This document shows positions 51,752 through 60,362 of a stretch of 64,000 bases of DNA, one piece after another (position 1 is the first letter of the stretch; each line of letters begins with the position of its first letter). A program made the translations under genes and the position numbers. The notes beneath the pieces were generated by a model. The model did not search any database and was not told where the DNA came from. It was given only the letters and a program-made list of their open reading frames with translations. The stretch comes from Planctomycetota bacterium (GTDB taxonomy: Bacteria > Planctomycetota > B15-G4), in contig JAJDEO010000004.1 in assembly GCA_029259745.1 (NCBI GenBank), forward strand, positions 158,563 to 222,562, given 5' to 3'.

Positions 51752-54712
51752 TCAGAGGTCCTCGCCCTCTTGCGGTGACTCGCGCGCCTCGGGGTTGAGC
51801 GCTACCCAGTCCTCGAGCGCCAGCAGGACTTCACGAGCTTGGCTGCCCTTGTACTCGCCGAGCACGCCTTCGTCGGCCATGAGGTCGATGAGGCGTGAGG
51901 CGCGCGTGTAGCCGATCGCGAACTTGCGCTGCAGGAGCGACGCCGAACCGCGCTGCGTTTCGATCATGAAGCGCGTGGCCGCGTCGTAGAGCTGGTCGAC
52001 CTCGCTCGGATCCTTCGAGCCCTCCGAACGGCGCTGCACGAGCTCGGGTTCGTAGCGTGGCCCCGCGTCGCTCTTGAGGCTCGACATGACACGGCGCACT
52101 TCCTCCTCGCTGAGGAACGTGCACTGTCCGCGCACGACGTTGCTGCTGTGCGGCGGCATGAAGAGCATGTCGCCCTGGCCAAGCAGTTGCTCGGCGCCGT
52201 TGACGTCGAGGATGACGCGGCTGTCGATCTTGCTCGACACCATGAACGCGACACGCGTGGGCAGGTTCGCCTTGATGAGCCCCGTGATGACATTCGTCGA
52301 CGGACGCTGCGTGGCCAGGATGATGTGGATGCCGACAGCGCGGCTCTTGGCAGCCAGGCGCGTGATCGACGTCTCGACGTCTTTCGCGGCCGTCATCATG
52401 AGGTCGGCGAGCTCGTCGACGATGATCACGATGAACGGCAGGAAGTGCGGGAAGTCGTCCTCGTCGACGACGTCGCCGAAGCGCTCGCGCAAACCGTCGC
52501 GACCGAGCTTGTTGTAGCTGTAGATGTTGCGCACCCCGGCGCGGCTGAGGAGCTTGTAGCGCTCCTCCATCTTCGCGACGGCCCACTCGAGGATCGCCGG
52601 CGCGCGCTTCATGTCCGAGATGACGGGGCACGCGAGGTGCGGCGCGTTCTCGAACTGGCTGAGCTCGACCATCTTCGGGTCGATGAGCACGAGCTTGACC
52701 TGCTCGGGCGTGCGCACGTAGAGGAACGACGTGATGATCGTGTTCAGGCAGACCGACTTACCCGAGCCGGTGGCACCGGCGACGAGCAGGTGCGGCATCT
52801 TCGCCAGGTCGACGATCATCGGTCGGCCCGCGGCATCACGCCCCAGGAAGATCGGCAGAGCGTAGGACTTCTCCTTGAACTCGTCGCAGTCGAGCAGCGA
52901 CTTCATCCGCACGTTCTCGCGGATGGGGTTCGGCAGCTCCATGCCGATCGTGTTCTTGTCGGGTAGCGGCGCGACGATGCGCACCGTGCGCGCGCGCAGG
53001 GCGATCGCGAGGTCGTCCTCGAGCGAGCGGATCTTGTCGACCTTGATGCCCGGCGCGAGGCTCAGCTCGAACATCGAGATCACCGGGCCCTTCTGGATCG
53101 CGACGACCTTGGCCTCGATCTTGAAGCTCGCGAGCGTCTGCTCGAGGAGCTCCGTCTTCTCGGCGAGGATGGCGTCGAGATCGCCCTGGTCGACGACCTC
53201 CTGGTCGTCGAGGAGATCGAGCGACGGCAGCTCGTATTGGCCTGGTTCGGACTCCGTGACGTCGACGATGTCGCCATCGGGGTTCAGCTCGATCGCCGGA
53301 TCGGCGTCGCCGGACGACTTGACCTTCGGGCCTTCGGCGGCAACGGCCAGAGCCTCGTCGGCATGGACGTCGTCGGCCGCGCCTGCGCTCTCCACGTCGT
53401 CGACGTCCTCGTCCTCTTCGCTCTCTTCCCACTCCCATTCGTCGTCATCGGCCGAAGCCTCGACGCCGTCCTCGTCTTCCCAGACTTCTTCCTCAGCGCC
53501 GTCTTCCCACTCCTCTTCGCCGGGCTCTTCTTCCTCGTCCCACTCTTCTTCGTCCTCGTCGGCCGACGCTTCCCACTCCTCGTCGCCCTCGTCCTCGTCC
53601 TCGTATTCGTCCTCGTCGACGTCCTCCTCGACCGCAGGCTGGACCGCATCGATGACGGCGACGTCGACGCCGTCGTCGGCTTCCCAGGTCGCGTCATCGT
53701 CAAACGACTCGACCTCGGCACCATCGAGCAGCGCGTCGGGAATCGACGCCCCTTCGATGTTCTCGAGTTCGGCGAACGCTTCGAGTTCCTTCTCCGACAG
53801 GGAGGCCTTCTTGGCAGCCTCCTTCGCGACTGTCGCCGCCGCGCCTGCCTTCGTCTTCGCCGCCGCCGCCTCGAGCTGCGCGAGCTTCTTCTGGGCGCGC
53901 TCGGCCTCCTTCAACGCCTTCGTCTCGGCCTTGGCAGCCTTCTTCGCCTCACGCTCGAGCTTGCGCTGCTCCTTCTCCAACTCGCGGATGCGCTTGACCG
54001 ACTCGCGCTCCTTCTTGACGCGCTCCTTCTCGGCCACGGCCTTCGCCACGTGCGCTTCCTCGCGCGCCACGTCGAGCGCCTCGCGCGCTTGGACGCCCTT
54101 GTCGCGCACCCACTGCGCGCCCGTGAGCAGCGCCGTGTAAACGTGGATGTCAGTTGCGAGCACGAACGTGATCAGCGACAGCACGATGAGGACGATGCGC
54201 GTCCCGATGTGCCCGAGGCCACCGGCACCTTGGAGCTGGAACGTGATGTACTCGCCGACCATCCCGCCCGGAGGGAAGGCGGACACCAGCTCGTCGCTGG
54301 CCATGTGCGCGATGAGCGCCGAGAGTGACACGAGGCACAAAATGAGACCCGAACCGCGGATCGTTCCCGCCTCGGACTCGATCTGGAAGAACAGGATCGC
54401 CGCCCACTGCGCCGTGCAGAAAAGCAGCAGGTAGGTCGCGTAGCCGAACGTGCCGAGCAGTCCGCGCGCGAGCTGCTCGCCCGTCGACCCGCACCAGTTG
54501 CCACCGGTGTAGGCCGTGAGGCAGGCCAGGGCCGTGAAGATCGTGGCCCCCATGAGCGCCAGGGCCAGCACTTCACGAAGCCGTGTGCGCGTCTCTTCGG
54601 ACATTGCGGGCCGTTCCTTCTTCTTCTTGGATCGCCCGCTGGAACGCCCGAAACCCGCGGTCAGTTTCGTGGCCAAAAACGAACTCTTCGATGCTGTCTT
54701 TCGCCGTGCCAT
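51752..54712 (-). CDS. ftsK: DNA translocase FtsK/SpoIIIE with long acidic linker
   Basis: 986 residues. Four transmembrane helices lie between about 45 and 195 (for example ATYLLLFCTAQWAAILFF, LILCLVSLSALIAHMA). A coiled-coil Lys/Glu/Ala segment (about 205-305) is followed by a strongly acidic linker with Trp residues (DEDEYEDEDEGDEEW near 365 on). The motor has Walker A GATGSGKSV and Walker B IIVDELADLMM, then HIILATQRPSTNVITG. The C-terminal gamma domain reads SRLIDLMADEGVLGEYKGSQ. It coordinates chromosome segregation with division. The ATG at 54712 has GGGAG eight nt upstream. Confidence 0.97.
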   Translation of the reverse strand: MARRKTASKSSFLATKLTAGFGRSSGRSKKKKERPAMSEETRTRLREVLALALMGATIFTALACLTAYTGGNWCGSTGEQLARGLLGTFGYATYLLLFCTAQWAAILFFQIESEAGTIRGSGLILCLVSLSALIAHMASDELVSAFPPGGMVGEYITFQLQGAGGLGHIGTRIVLIVLSLITFVLATDIHVYTALLTGAQWVRDKGVQAREALDVAREEAHVAKAVAEKERVKKERESVKRIRELEKEQRKLEREAKKAAKAETKALKEAERAQKKLAQLEAAAAKTKAGAAATVAKEAAKKASLSEKELEAFAELENIEGASIPDALLDGAEVESFDDDATWEADDGVDVAVIDAVQPAVEEDVDEDEYEDEDEGDEEWEASADEDEEEWDEEEEPGEEEWEDGAEEEVWEDEDGVEASADDDEWEWEESEEDEDVDDVESAGAADDVHADEALAVAAEGPKVKSSGDADPAIELNPDGDIVDVTESEPGQYELPSLDLLDDQEVVDQGDLDAILAEKTELLEQTLASFKIEAKVVAIQKGPVISMFELSLAPGIKVDKIRSLEDDLAIALRARTVRIVAPLPDKNTIGMELPNPIRENVRMKSLLDCDEFKEKSYALPIFLGRDAAGRPMIVDLAKMPHLLVAGATGSGKSVCLNTIITSFLYVRTPEQVKLVLIDPKMVELSQFENAPHLACPVISDMKRAPAILEWAVAKMEERYKLLSRAGVRNIYSYNKLGRDGLRERFGDVVDEDDFPHFLPFIVIIVDELADLMMTAAKDVETSITRLAAKSRAVGIHIILATQRPSTNVITGLIKANLPTRVAFMVSSKIDSRVILDVNGAEQLLGQGDMLFMPPHSSNVVRGQCTFLSEEEVRRVMSSLKSDAGPRYEPELVQRRSEGSKDPSEVDQLYDAATRFMIETQRGSASLLQRKFAIGYTRASRLIDLMADEGVLGEYKGSQAREVLLALEDWVALNPEARESPQEGEDL

Positions 54713-54892
54713 TGCGGCTCCCGGCCCTCCCGGTGGGGTACGCACGCAGCCTCGAATGAGGCGTGTCTCGTTTCGCTCCGCCAAGGCGCGAAAGCTCTGC
54801 GTGCGAGCTGTCGACGGCGTGTGCTGGAAAAGTCACAAGCCGCCTCGCCGGGCCCCTCAAGGCGAGGGGGCCCGAGCGTCGACAGAATCATC

Positions 54893-55969
54893 GTGTCGAC
54901 CACGATTGCCAGTTTCCAACTCTTTCCGCTCGACGGCGTCGCTGCCCCGGCAGTGACGGCGTCGGTGATCATCGCGTTCCTCGCACTGACGGCGCTTTAC
55001 GTCGTGAGAATGCTGCGGACGCGCGCACTGACGCGCGCCGCCGGCGAGCTGGGACTCAACGAACCCTGCGCAAAGTTCGTCGGGAAGGCACTCGTGCGCT
55101 CCCCCGGAACACCCGAGTCGCTCGTGAGTTCCGCCGCGCGCCTACGTGAAGCCCTCGCGCGCCGCCTCGGAACGATCACGAACGACACCGCCGCCGACCG
55201 ATTCGCGATCAACGCGGCGTGGTGCCTGAGCCAGCTCGGTTGTCGCGACGCCCCCTTCGAGGGTGCACCAAAGACGTTCGACGCCGTGCAAGTGGGAGAT
55301 CCCGTCGACTCGTCTCCCACCTTCACGGCCTACATCGCGGACGTCGATGAGACGTCGCTGACGCTCATCACGTCGCGTGCGTGCCCGTACCCGCCACACA
55401 CACCGCTGACGCTGACGCTCGAGGACGACTCGAAAATCGAGACGACACTCGAGCTCAAGCCCGTCACGGCCGCGCCGGAATGGGTGCTCGCACACACGCT
55501 CGACGCCAACGTCGAGCGCCGCGAAACCCACCGCACGCCGTGCTCGGTGAACACCGTGTCGCTCGAACCGTGCGCGGAAGTCGTCGAGATGCGCCGCGCG
55601 CTGCGGCTGCGTTGGCCGCTTTCGCACTCCGACCTCGAAGACAACGAGATCTGGCGGCACCGTCGACGCATGCGGATCATCGACATCTCACCGGGCGGCG
55701 CCGCCGTCCTCGTCGATGAGCACGTCCCGCTGGGTGAGCGCTTCCACCTGCTGCTGTCGGGCGCGGACGACAGCGTGCTGGCCGTCCCGGAGGTGGAGGT
55801 GCTGCACACGCACCAAGCACCCACGGGTGAGCTGCGCCTCGGCGTGCGCTTCATCGGTGTGCGCCTCGCGGAGCGCACAGCGATCTGCGACTGGATCGGC
55901 GCAAACGGTGAAGACAACGGGCTCGCCGAGCACGCATCCGCGCTCGCGAGCTCCGTTGGCGCCGAGTAG
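54893..55969 (+). CDS. Membrane-anchored PilZ-domain protein
   Basis: About 358 residues from the GTG at 54893; a GTG at 54821 in the same frame would add 24 residues but crosses a strong GC hairpin (about 54849-54872). A single transmembrane helix (VTASVIIAFLALTALYV) near residue 20 is followed by a cytoplasmic part. The C-terminal PilZ domain has the c-di-GMP-type RRRMR, then DISPGG and LGVRFIG. An upstream YcgR-like beta domain (about 130-240) precedes it. This indicates a cyclic-di-GMP receptor; binding is inferred. Divergent from ftsK; convergent with rpoZ over a strong hairpin. Confidence 0.8.
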   Translation: MSTTIASFQLFPLDGVAAPAVTASVIIAFLALTALYVVRMLRTRALTRAAGELGLNEPCAKFVGKALVRSPGTPESLVSSAARLREALARRLGTITNDTAADRFAINAAWCLSQLGCRDAPFEGAPKTFDAVQVGDPVDSSPTFTAYIADVDETSLTLITSRACPYPPHTPLTLTLEDDSKIETTLELKPVTAAPEWVLAHTLDANVERRETHRTPCSVNTVSLEPCAEVVEMRRALRLRWPLSHSDLEDNEIWRHRRRMRIIDISPGGAAVLVDEHVPLGERFHLLLSGADDSVLAVPEVEVLHTHQAPTGELRLGVRFIGVRLAERTAICDWIGANGEDNGLAEHASALASSVGAE

Positions 55970-55986
55970 ACCCTGACGACGCGTCA

Positions 55987-56023
55987 GCAGCGCGCCGTCG
56001 CGTCTCCGCGCACGACGCGCTGC
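55987..56023. terminator. Hairpin between convergent PilZ and rpoZ genes
   Basis: GCAGCG (55987-55992) and CGCTGC (56018-56023), with inner CGTCG/CGACG, form a strong imperfect stem in the 66-nt convergent gap. No T-tract; a bidirectional terminator is plausible. Confidence 0.45.
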
Positions 56024-56035
56024 CAACCCATTCGA

Positions 56036-56407
56036 TCAGTCCTCGTCTTTGTCGTCGGTGGCCGCGACGACTGCAGGAGCCGGGCTGGCAGGCGCCGCCG
56101 GGGCCGCAGCAGCCGGCGTCGCGCCGCGCGTGACACGCGAGCGCAGAGCCTCGAGCAGCTCCGCTTCCTCGGTCGCCATCTGGCTCTGAGCCTCGAGCGA
56201 CGCGAGCTCCTCGTCGGAAAGATCGACGAGTTCGATCGCGTCCTCTTCGATCTCGAGCAGCGCGATGTCGATCGGATCCTCGAGATCGGTCTTCACGAGC
56301 TTCGGAGCACCGCCGACGAGCTCACGCACGCGCTTCTGGAGCAGGACAGCGAGACGGAACACACCGCCAACCTTGTCTGCGAGATCGATGACCTTCGTGT
56401 GATTCAT
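56036..56407 (-). CDS. rpoZ: RNA polymerase omega subunit
   Basis: 123 residues. Omega core: KVGGVFRLAVLLQKRVRELVGGAPKLV near the start, then DPIDIALLEIEEDAIELV. It stabilises the beta' subunit. An acidic middle and a C-terminal Ala/Pro-rich tail (about residues 90-123) make it longer than a minimal omega. The ATG overlaps the gmk stop (ATGA). The position after gmk, the usual order in bacteria, confirms the call. Confidence 0.93.
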   Translation of the reverse strand: MNHTKVIDLADKVGGVFRLAVLLQKRVRELVGGAPKLVKTDLEDPIDIALLEIEEDAIELVDLSDEELASLEAQSQMATEEAELLEALRSRVTRGATPAAAAPAAPASPAPAVVAATDDKDED

Positions 56408-57048
56408 GATTGTGTCCTCGTTGTGGTGTCTTCGTCGGCGGCCCGCGGGGGCGCGAGGGCCGCGCTGTTATCCAGGCCGAGGAGATCCACGATCTCGGCG
56501 ACGGCCTGGTCGATGTCGGTGTTGACGATCACGCGCACGCCCTTGGGGTCGTTGCTCGCTTCGTCCATTTCTTCGCGCGCACGGTTCATGCGGCGCGTGA
56601 TCTGTTCGTCGGTTTCGGTGGCACGGTGTCGCAGGCGCTGCTCGAGCTCGTCCAGCGACGGTGGAGCGATGAAGAGCGAAATCATCGGCAGGCCCGACTC
56701 GTCGCGGAGGTTGCGCATCCCGCGCAGATCGACCTCCATGATGTAGACGCTGCCCGGGCGAGCGAGGCCTTCGCGCAACCCCGCGTACGTCGACCCGTAG
56801 AGGTGCCCGTTGCTGAACACGTCGCACGTTTCGACGAAGGCGTCCTCGGCGAGCATCTCGAGAAAGCGCTCGCGAGTCACGAAGTGGTAGTCGCGGCCGT
56901 CGACCTCGTCGGCGCGCGGCGGACGCGTGGTGACGGACACGGAGACCGACACGCGCTCGTCGGCCCGCAGCCGCTCGATCACGCTCGTCTTGCCCGACCC
57001 GCTCGGGCCGCAGATGACGACGAGTTGTCCTGGTCCCAGATCAGTCAT
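56404..57048 (-). CDS. gmk: Guanylate kinase
   Basis: 214 residues. Phosphorylates GMP to GDP. P-loop VICGPSGSGKTSV, then SVTTRPPRADEVDGRDYHFV and YGSTYAG, then EVDLRGMRNLR. A C-terminal extension of about 15 residues (APPRAADEDTTT) is unusual but short. ATG overlaps the yicC stop (ATGA) and its own TGA overlaps the rpoZ start. Confidence 0.97.
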   Translation of the reverse strand: MTDLGPGQLVVICGPSGSGKTSVIERLRADERVSVSVSVTTRPPRADEVDGRDYHFVTRERFLEMLAEDAFVETCDVFSNGHLYGSTYAGLREGLARPGSVYIMEVDLRGMRNLRDESGLPMISLFIAPPSLDELEQRLRHRATETDEQITRRMNRAREEMDEASNDPKGVRVIVNTDIDQAVAEIVDLLGLDNSAALAPPRAADEDTTTRTQS

Positions 57049-57908
57049 TCGATGTTCGCCGCCTGCTCGCGCAACTTCTCGACGCCGCTCTTCATCCCCA
57101 CGACGAATCCGGCGATGGCCGCGTCGTTGCACTTCGACCCGATCGTGTTGATCTCCCGCCCCACCTCTTGGAGCTGGAAGTCGAGTTCGCGCCCCACATT
57201 CCCATCCCCGTTCAGCATACGCTCCAGGGCTTCGAAGTGACTTCCGAGGCGGTCGATCTCCTCCGTGATGTCGGTGCGATCAGCGAGCGCGGCGACCTCG
57301 CGCGCGAGGGTTGGATCGTCGGCCGGCAGCGAGACACCCACCAGCAGCGCTTCGAGCCGCTCGCGCAGCTGCGCATGGTGGTGACGCACCGAGATGGGCG
57401 CGCGCTTCGAGATCTTCGCCAGCAGCGCGACGAGCTGCTTGAGTTCGCGCGCGAACGCCTTCGCCAGACGCGCCCCTTCGGCCTCGCGCGCCTCCACGAC
57501 GGCATCGAGCGCCGCGCGCGTGGTGCGCAGGGCCAGGCGTTCGAGCGATGGTCCGGCGGCGCTCTTCTCCTGGATGTCGATGACACCCGGCAGTGCGAGC
57601 AGCGCCGCGGATGTCTCGGCGCCGCCGAGCTGGTCGAGCGCCCGCACGTACTTGCGCAGCGTGTCGGTGTCGATCCGCGGCTCGAGGACCTTGGCTCGCT
57701 GGATGCGCACGGAAACGTCGACCTGACCACGCGAGAGGCGCTTCTTCACCTCCGCCTCGACGCGCGGCTCGATCCGCAGCAGGTCGGACGGTGTACGGAC
57801 CTTCGTCGCCAGGAAACGCCCGTTGACGGTACGGACCTCCACCTGCGCGGTCGCCTCACCGACCGAGCCTTCAGCGCGGCCGTAGCCGGTCATGCTGCGC
57901 AGAGCCAA
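57045..57908 (-). CDS. yicC: YicC-family endoribonuclease-like protein
   Basis: 287 residues from a TTG that begins MALRSMTGYGRAEG; the ATG 15 nt downstream is an alternative. Family motifs: SMTGYGRAE, EVRTVNGRFLATKVRTP, DITEEIDRLGSHFE and QEVGREINTIGSKCND. YicC proteins are conserved stress-linked proteins, reported as RNases. Its stop overlaps gmk (ATGA). Confidence 0.93.
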   Translation of the reverse strand: MALRSMTGYGRAEGSVGEATAQVEVRTVNGRFLATKVRTPSDLLRIEPRVEAEVKKRLSRGQVDVSVRIQRAKVLEPRIDTDTLRKYVRALDQLGGAETSAALLALPGVIDIQEKSAAGPSLERLALRTTRAALDAVVEAREAEGARLAKAFARELKQLVALLAKISKRAPISVRHHHAQLRERLEALLVGVSLPADDPTLAREVAALADRTDITEEIDRLGSHFEALERMLNGDGNVGRELDFQLQEVGREINTIGSKCNDAAIAGFVVGMKSGVEKLREQAANIE

Positions 57909-57912
57909 GCGA

Positions 57913-58248
57913 CTACTTGCCGTCGCCGCCGTCGGTGTTGCCGCCACCTGCACCCGTGTCGACGGGCGTCGAGATGTCGACCGAACCCGGCGCCGACGTG
58001 TCGATCGTCGACAGCGAGATCGCCGAGTCGCCCGAGCGCATCTTCGTGATGACGATCGCGAGCACGACGACGGCCACGGCCAGGTAGCCCGTGAACTTCG
58101 TGATGCCCTCGGCCTTCACGCCGACCATCTGCTGACCTGCGCCGCCGAACGCCTCACCGAGTCCGCCGCCCTTGCCCTCTTGGAGCAGGATGATGGCCGT
58201 GGTGAGGATGCAGGCGACGATGAAGAGGATCCAGAGAATGGATTCCAT
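57913..58248 (-). CDS. secG: Preprotein translocase subunit SecG
   Basis: 111 residues. Two transmembrane helices (ESILWILFIVACILTTAIILL and a second from about 50), separated by the conserved LQEGKGGGLGEAFGG loop. It is an auxiliary subunit of the SecYEG translocon. The C-terminal 30-residue Gly/Thr/Asp tail is low complexity. Lies between tpiA (12 nt upstream) and yicC, the common tpiA-secG order. Confidence 0.96.
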   Translation of the reverse strand: MESILWILFIVACILTTAIILLQEGKGGGLGEAFGGAGQQMVGVKAEGITKFTGYLAVAVVVLAIVITKMRSGDSAISLSTIDTSAPGSVDISTPVDTGAGGGNTDGGDGK

Positions 58249-58260
58249 GATCGGTGTGTC

Positions 58261-59016
58261 CTAGCTTTCGAAGCGCAGCAGCGCGTCGAACGAGTTGGGA
58301 TCGAGGGATGCGCCGCCGACGAGTGCGCCGTCCACGTCGGGACAGGCCATGAGTTCGGAGACGTTGGCGGGTTTGACGGAACCGCCGTATTGGATGATGA
58401 GCTTGTCGGCGACGTCACTTCCGTAGCCGTGGGCGACGCGCGCGCGGATCTGCGCGTGCACGTCCTGGGCCTGGTCTGGCGTTGCCGTGTGGCCCGTGCC
58501 GATGGCCCAGACCGGTTCGTAGGCGACCGTGACTCGGTCGGTGACGGTGGCGGGTTCGAGACCCGCGAGACCGGCGTCGAGCTGACCGAGCACGACCTGC
58601 GCCGTGGCCCCGGCTTCGCGCTGCGCGATCGTCTCGCCGACGCACAGGATGACGTCGAGGCCGGCGGCGAGCGCGGCCGTCATGCGCAGGCGCACGTCGC
58701 CGTCCGACTCGCCGAACACATGACGACGCTCGCTGTGGCCGAGGATGACGTGACTCGCGCCGACGTCCTTGACCATCGATGCGGCAATCTCGCCCGTGAA
58801 CGCGCCCGATCGCTCCGAGTGACACGTCTGCGCGCCGACGACGACGTCGGTGGCAGCCAACGCAGCCACGACCTCCGCGAGGTACACGGACGGCGGGAAG
58901 ACACCGACACGCACGCCGCTCGGCGCCGGATTGTCGCGCAGCGCAGCACAGAAGGCCCCGATCGACGCGCGGTCGAGGTTCATCTTCCAGTTGCCAGCGA
59001 TGAAGGGACGTCGCAA
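58261..59016 (-). CDS. tpiA: Triosephosphate isomerase
   Basis: 251 residues from a TTG start (RRPFIAGNWKMN), with GGAG about 9 nt upstream; an ATG start is not available near the conserved N-terminus. Catalytic residues are visible: Lys in GNWKMN, His in ILGHSERR, Glu in AYEPVWAIGTG, and the phosphate loop GGSVKPAN. Interconverts dihydroxyacetone phosphate and glyceraldehyde 3-phosphate. The next gene upstream is aroF, 23 nt away. Confidence 0.97.
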   Translation of the reverse strand: MRRPFIAGNWKMNLDRASIGAFCAALRDNPAPSGVRVGVFPPSVYLAEVVAALAATDVVVGAQTCHSERSGAFTGEIAASMVKDVGASHVILGHSERRHVFGESDGDVRLRMTAALAAGLDVILCVGETIAQREAGATAQVVLGQLDAGLAGLEPATVTDRVTVAYEPVWAIGTGHTATPDQAQDVHAQIRARVAHGYGSDVADKLIIQYGGSVKPANVSELMACPDVDGALVGGASLDPNSFDALLRFES

Positions 59017-59039
59017 GGGATCAGTCTCCGGGACGAGTG

Positions 59040-60107
59040 CTACATGCCAACCGCACGAGCGCCGCCGGCGCTCCAGGTGTGCGGGTCGACGGCACCGCAG
59101 AGCGTGCGCCCGTCGTGCTCGACCCAGACGCGCACGTCGCGCATGAGCTGGGCGAAGTCGACCGGCGACAGCGCCTGGGCGGCGTCGCAGCGAGTTGTTT
59201 CGGGTTCGGGGTGGACCTCGACGATCAGACCGTCGGCACCGGCCGCGATCGCCGCGCGCCCCAGGGACGGCACGAGCGTGTGGTGACCGGCCGCATGGCT
59301 CGGGTCGACGACGACGGGCAGCCCGACGCGCGCCTTGAGCCACGGGATCGCCCCGATGTCGAGCGTGTAGCGGACGTGCTTGCCAAAGGCGCGAATGCCG
59401 CGCTCGCAGAGGATGATCTGGTCGTTGCCGCCCTCGAGGATGTACTCCGCCGACAGCAGCAGCTCTTCGACGTCGGCGCCCATGTGTCGCTTCAGCAGCA
59501 CCGGCTTGCCCAGCGCGGCAGCCTCGCGCAGCAGGGGCACGTTCTGCATGTGCCGCGCGCCGATCTGCACGCCCGAGATGTCGTCTCCGAGTTCGGCGAC
59601 CTGACGCGGGTCGGTGAGCTCGGTGAAGTACGGCAGGCCGACCTCGCTCGCGACGGCCTTCATGTCGGCGAGGCCGCCCTTCCCGCGACCTTGGTAGGCG
59701 TGGGGCGAGGTGCGCACCTTGAACGCACCGCCGCGGAGCACCGTGGCTCCGGCTGCCCGCACGTCGAGTGCGATCCGGCGCAGCATGGCGCCGTCTTCGA
59801 TCGTGCACGGACCAGCGATGACGGACACGTAACCGCCGCCAAAGGACGCATCACCGATGCGCACGACGCAGTCGCCGTTCACCTTCGTCGCCGCAGCAAG
59901 CGGCGCAGGCGTATCGACGGACACGACGCGCTCGATTCCCGCAATGCGCGCCAAGCTCCCGCTCGGCACGGGCGAGACACCCTGAACGACGAGCGCCGCC
60001 CGCTCTCCGAGCTGGATCTCGCTGACGCTGACGTCGAGGCGGGCAAGCGTCGCCATCACGGCGGCACGCTGCTCGGGATCGGCGTCCTGTGAAAGAAGGA
60101 GGATCAA
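59040..60107 (-). CDS. aroF: 3-Deoxy-7-phosphoheptulonate synthase (DAHP synthase type I-beta)
   Basis: 355 residues from a TTG (ILLLSQDADPEQ). An N-terminal regulatory ferredoxin-like (FL) domain of about 80 residues precedes the barrel, as in Thermotoga-type DAHP synthase. Barrel motifs: VSVIAGPCTIE, GGAFKVRTSPHAYQG, KRHMGADVEE, CERGIRAF and VVVDPSHAAGHH. First step of the shikimate pathway; the FL domain mediates feedback inhibition. First gene of the aroF-tpiA-secG-yicC-gmk-rpoZ run. Confidence 0.94.
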   Translation of the reverse strand: MILLLSQDADPEQRAAVMATLARLDVSVSEIQLGERAALVVQGVSPVPSGSLARIAGIERVVSVDTPAPLAAATKVNGDCVVRIGDASFGGGYVSVIAGPCTIEDGAMLRRIALDVRAAGATVLRGGAFKVRTSPHAYQGRGKGGLADMKAVASEVGLPYFTELTDPRQVAELGDDISGVQIGARHMQNVPLLREAAALGKPVLLKRHMGADVEELLLSAEYILEGGNDQIILCERGIRAFGKHVRYTLDIGAIPWLKARVGLPVVVDPSHAAGHHTLVPSLGRAAIAAGADGLIVEVHPEPETTRCDAAQALSPVDFAQLMRDVRVWVEHDGRTLCGAVDPHTWSAGGARAVGM

Positions 60108-60362
60108 GGCGGAGACACCCTTGCGACCGGGCGTAGGAAGCTGGGACGAGCGCGCAGACCAGCGCGTAGCGCATTTTGGGCCCGGAATCGAGCCCCGCAT
60201 CCTACGCGACATGCGTGCTCGTGGGCAAACCCCGGACCCAGAGCGCTGAGGATGGACCTCGGCGCCATGGTCGCAGGGTCATGTGAGGCCCCGAACAGCC
60301 CTCCGCAAGCGGAATCGGAGTGTCGGCCACGATATACGGTGGTGGAGGACCCGATGCGCCGC

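Noticed and set aside
53237..54328. Hydrophobic plus-strand frame inside ftsK
   Set aside because: A Leu/Phe/Val-rich shadow of the acidic linker's complement, not a membrane protein gene.
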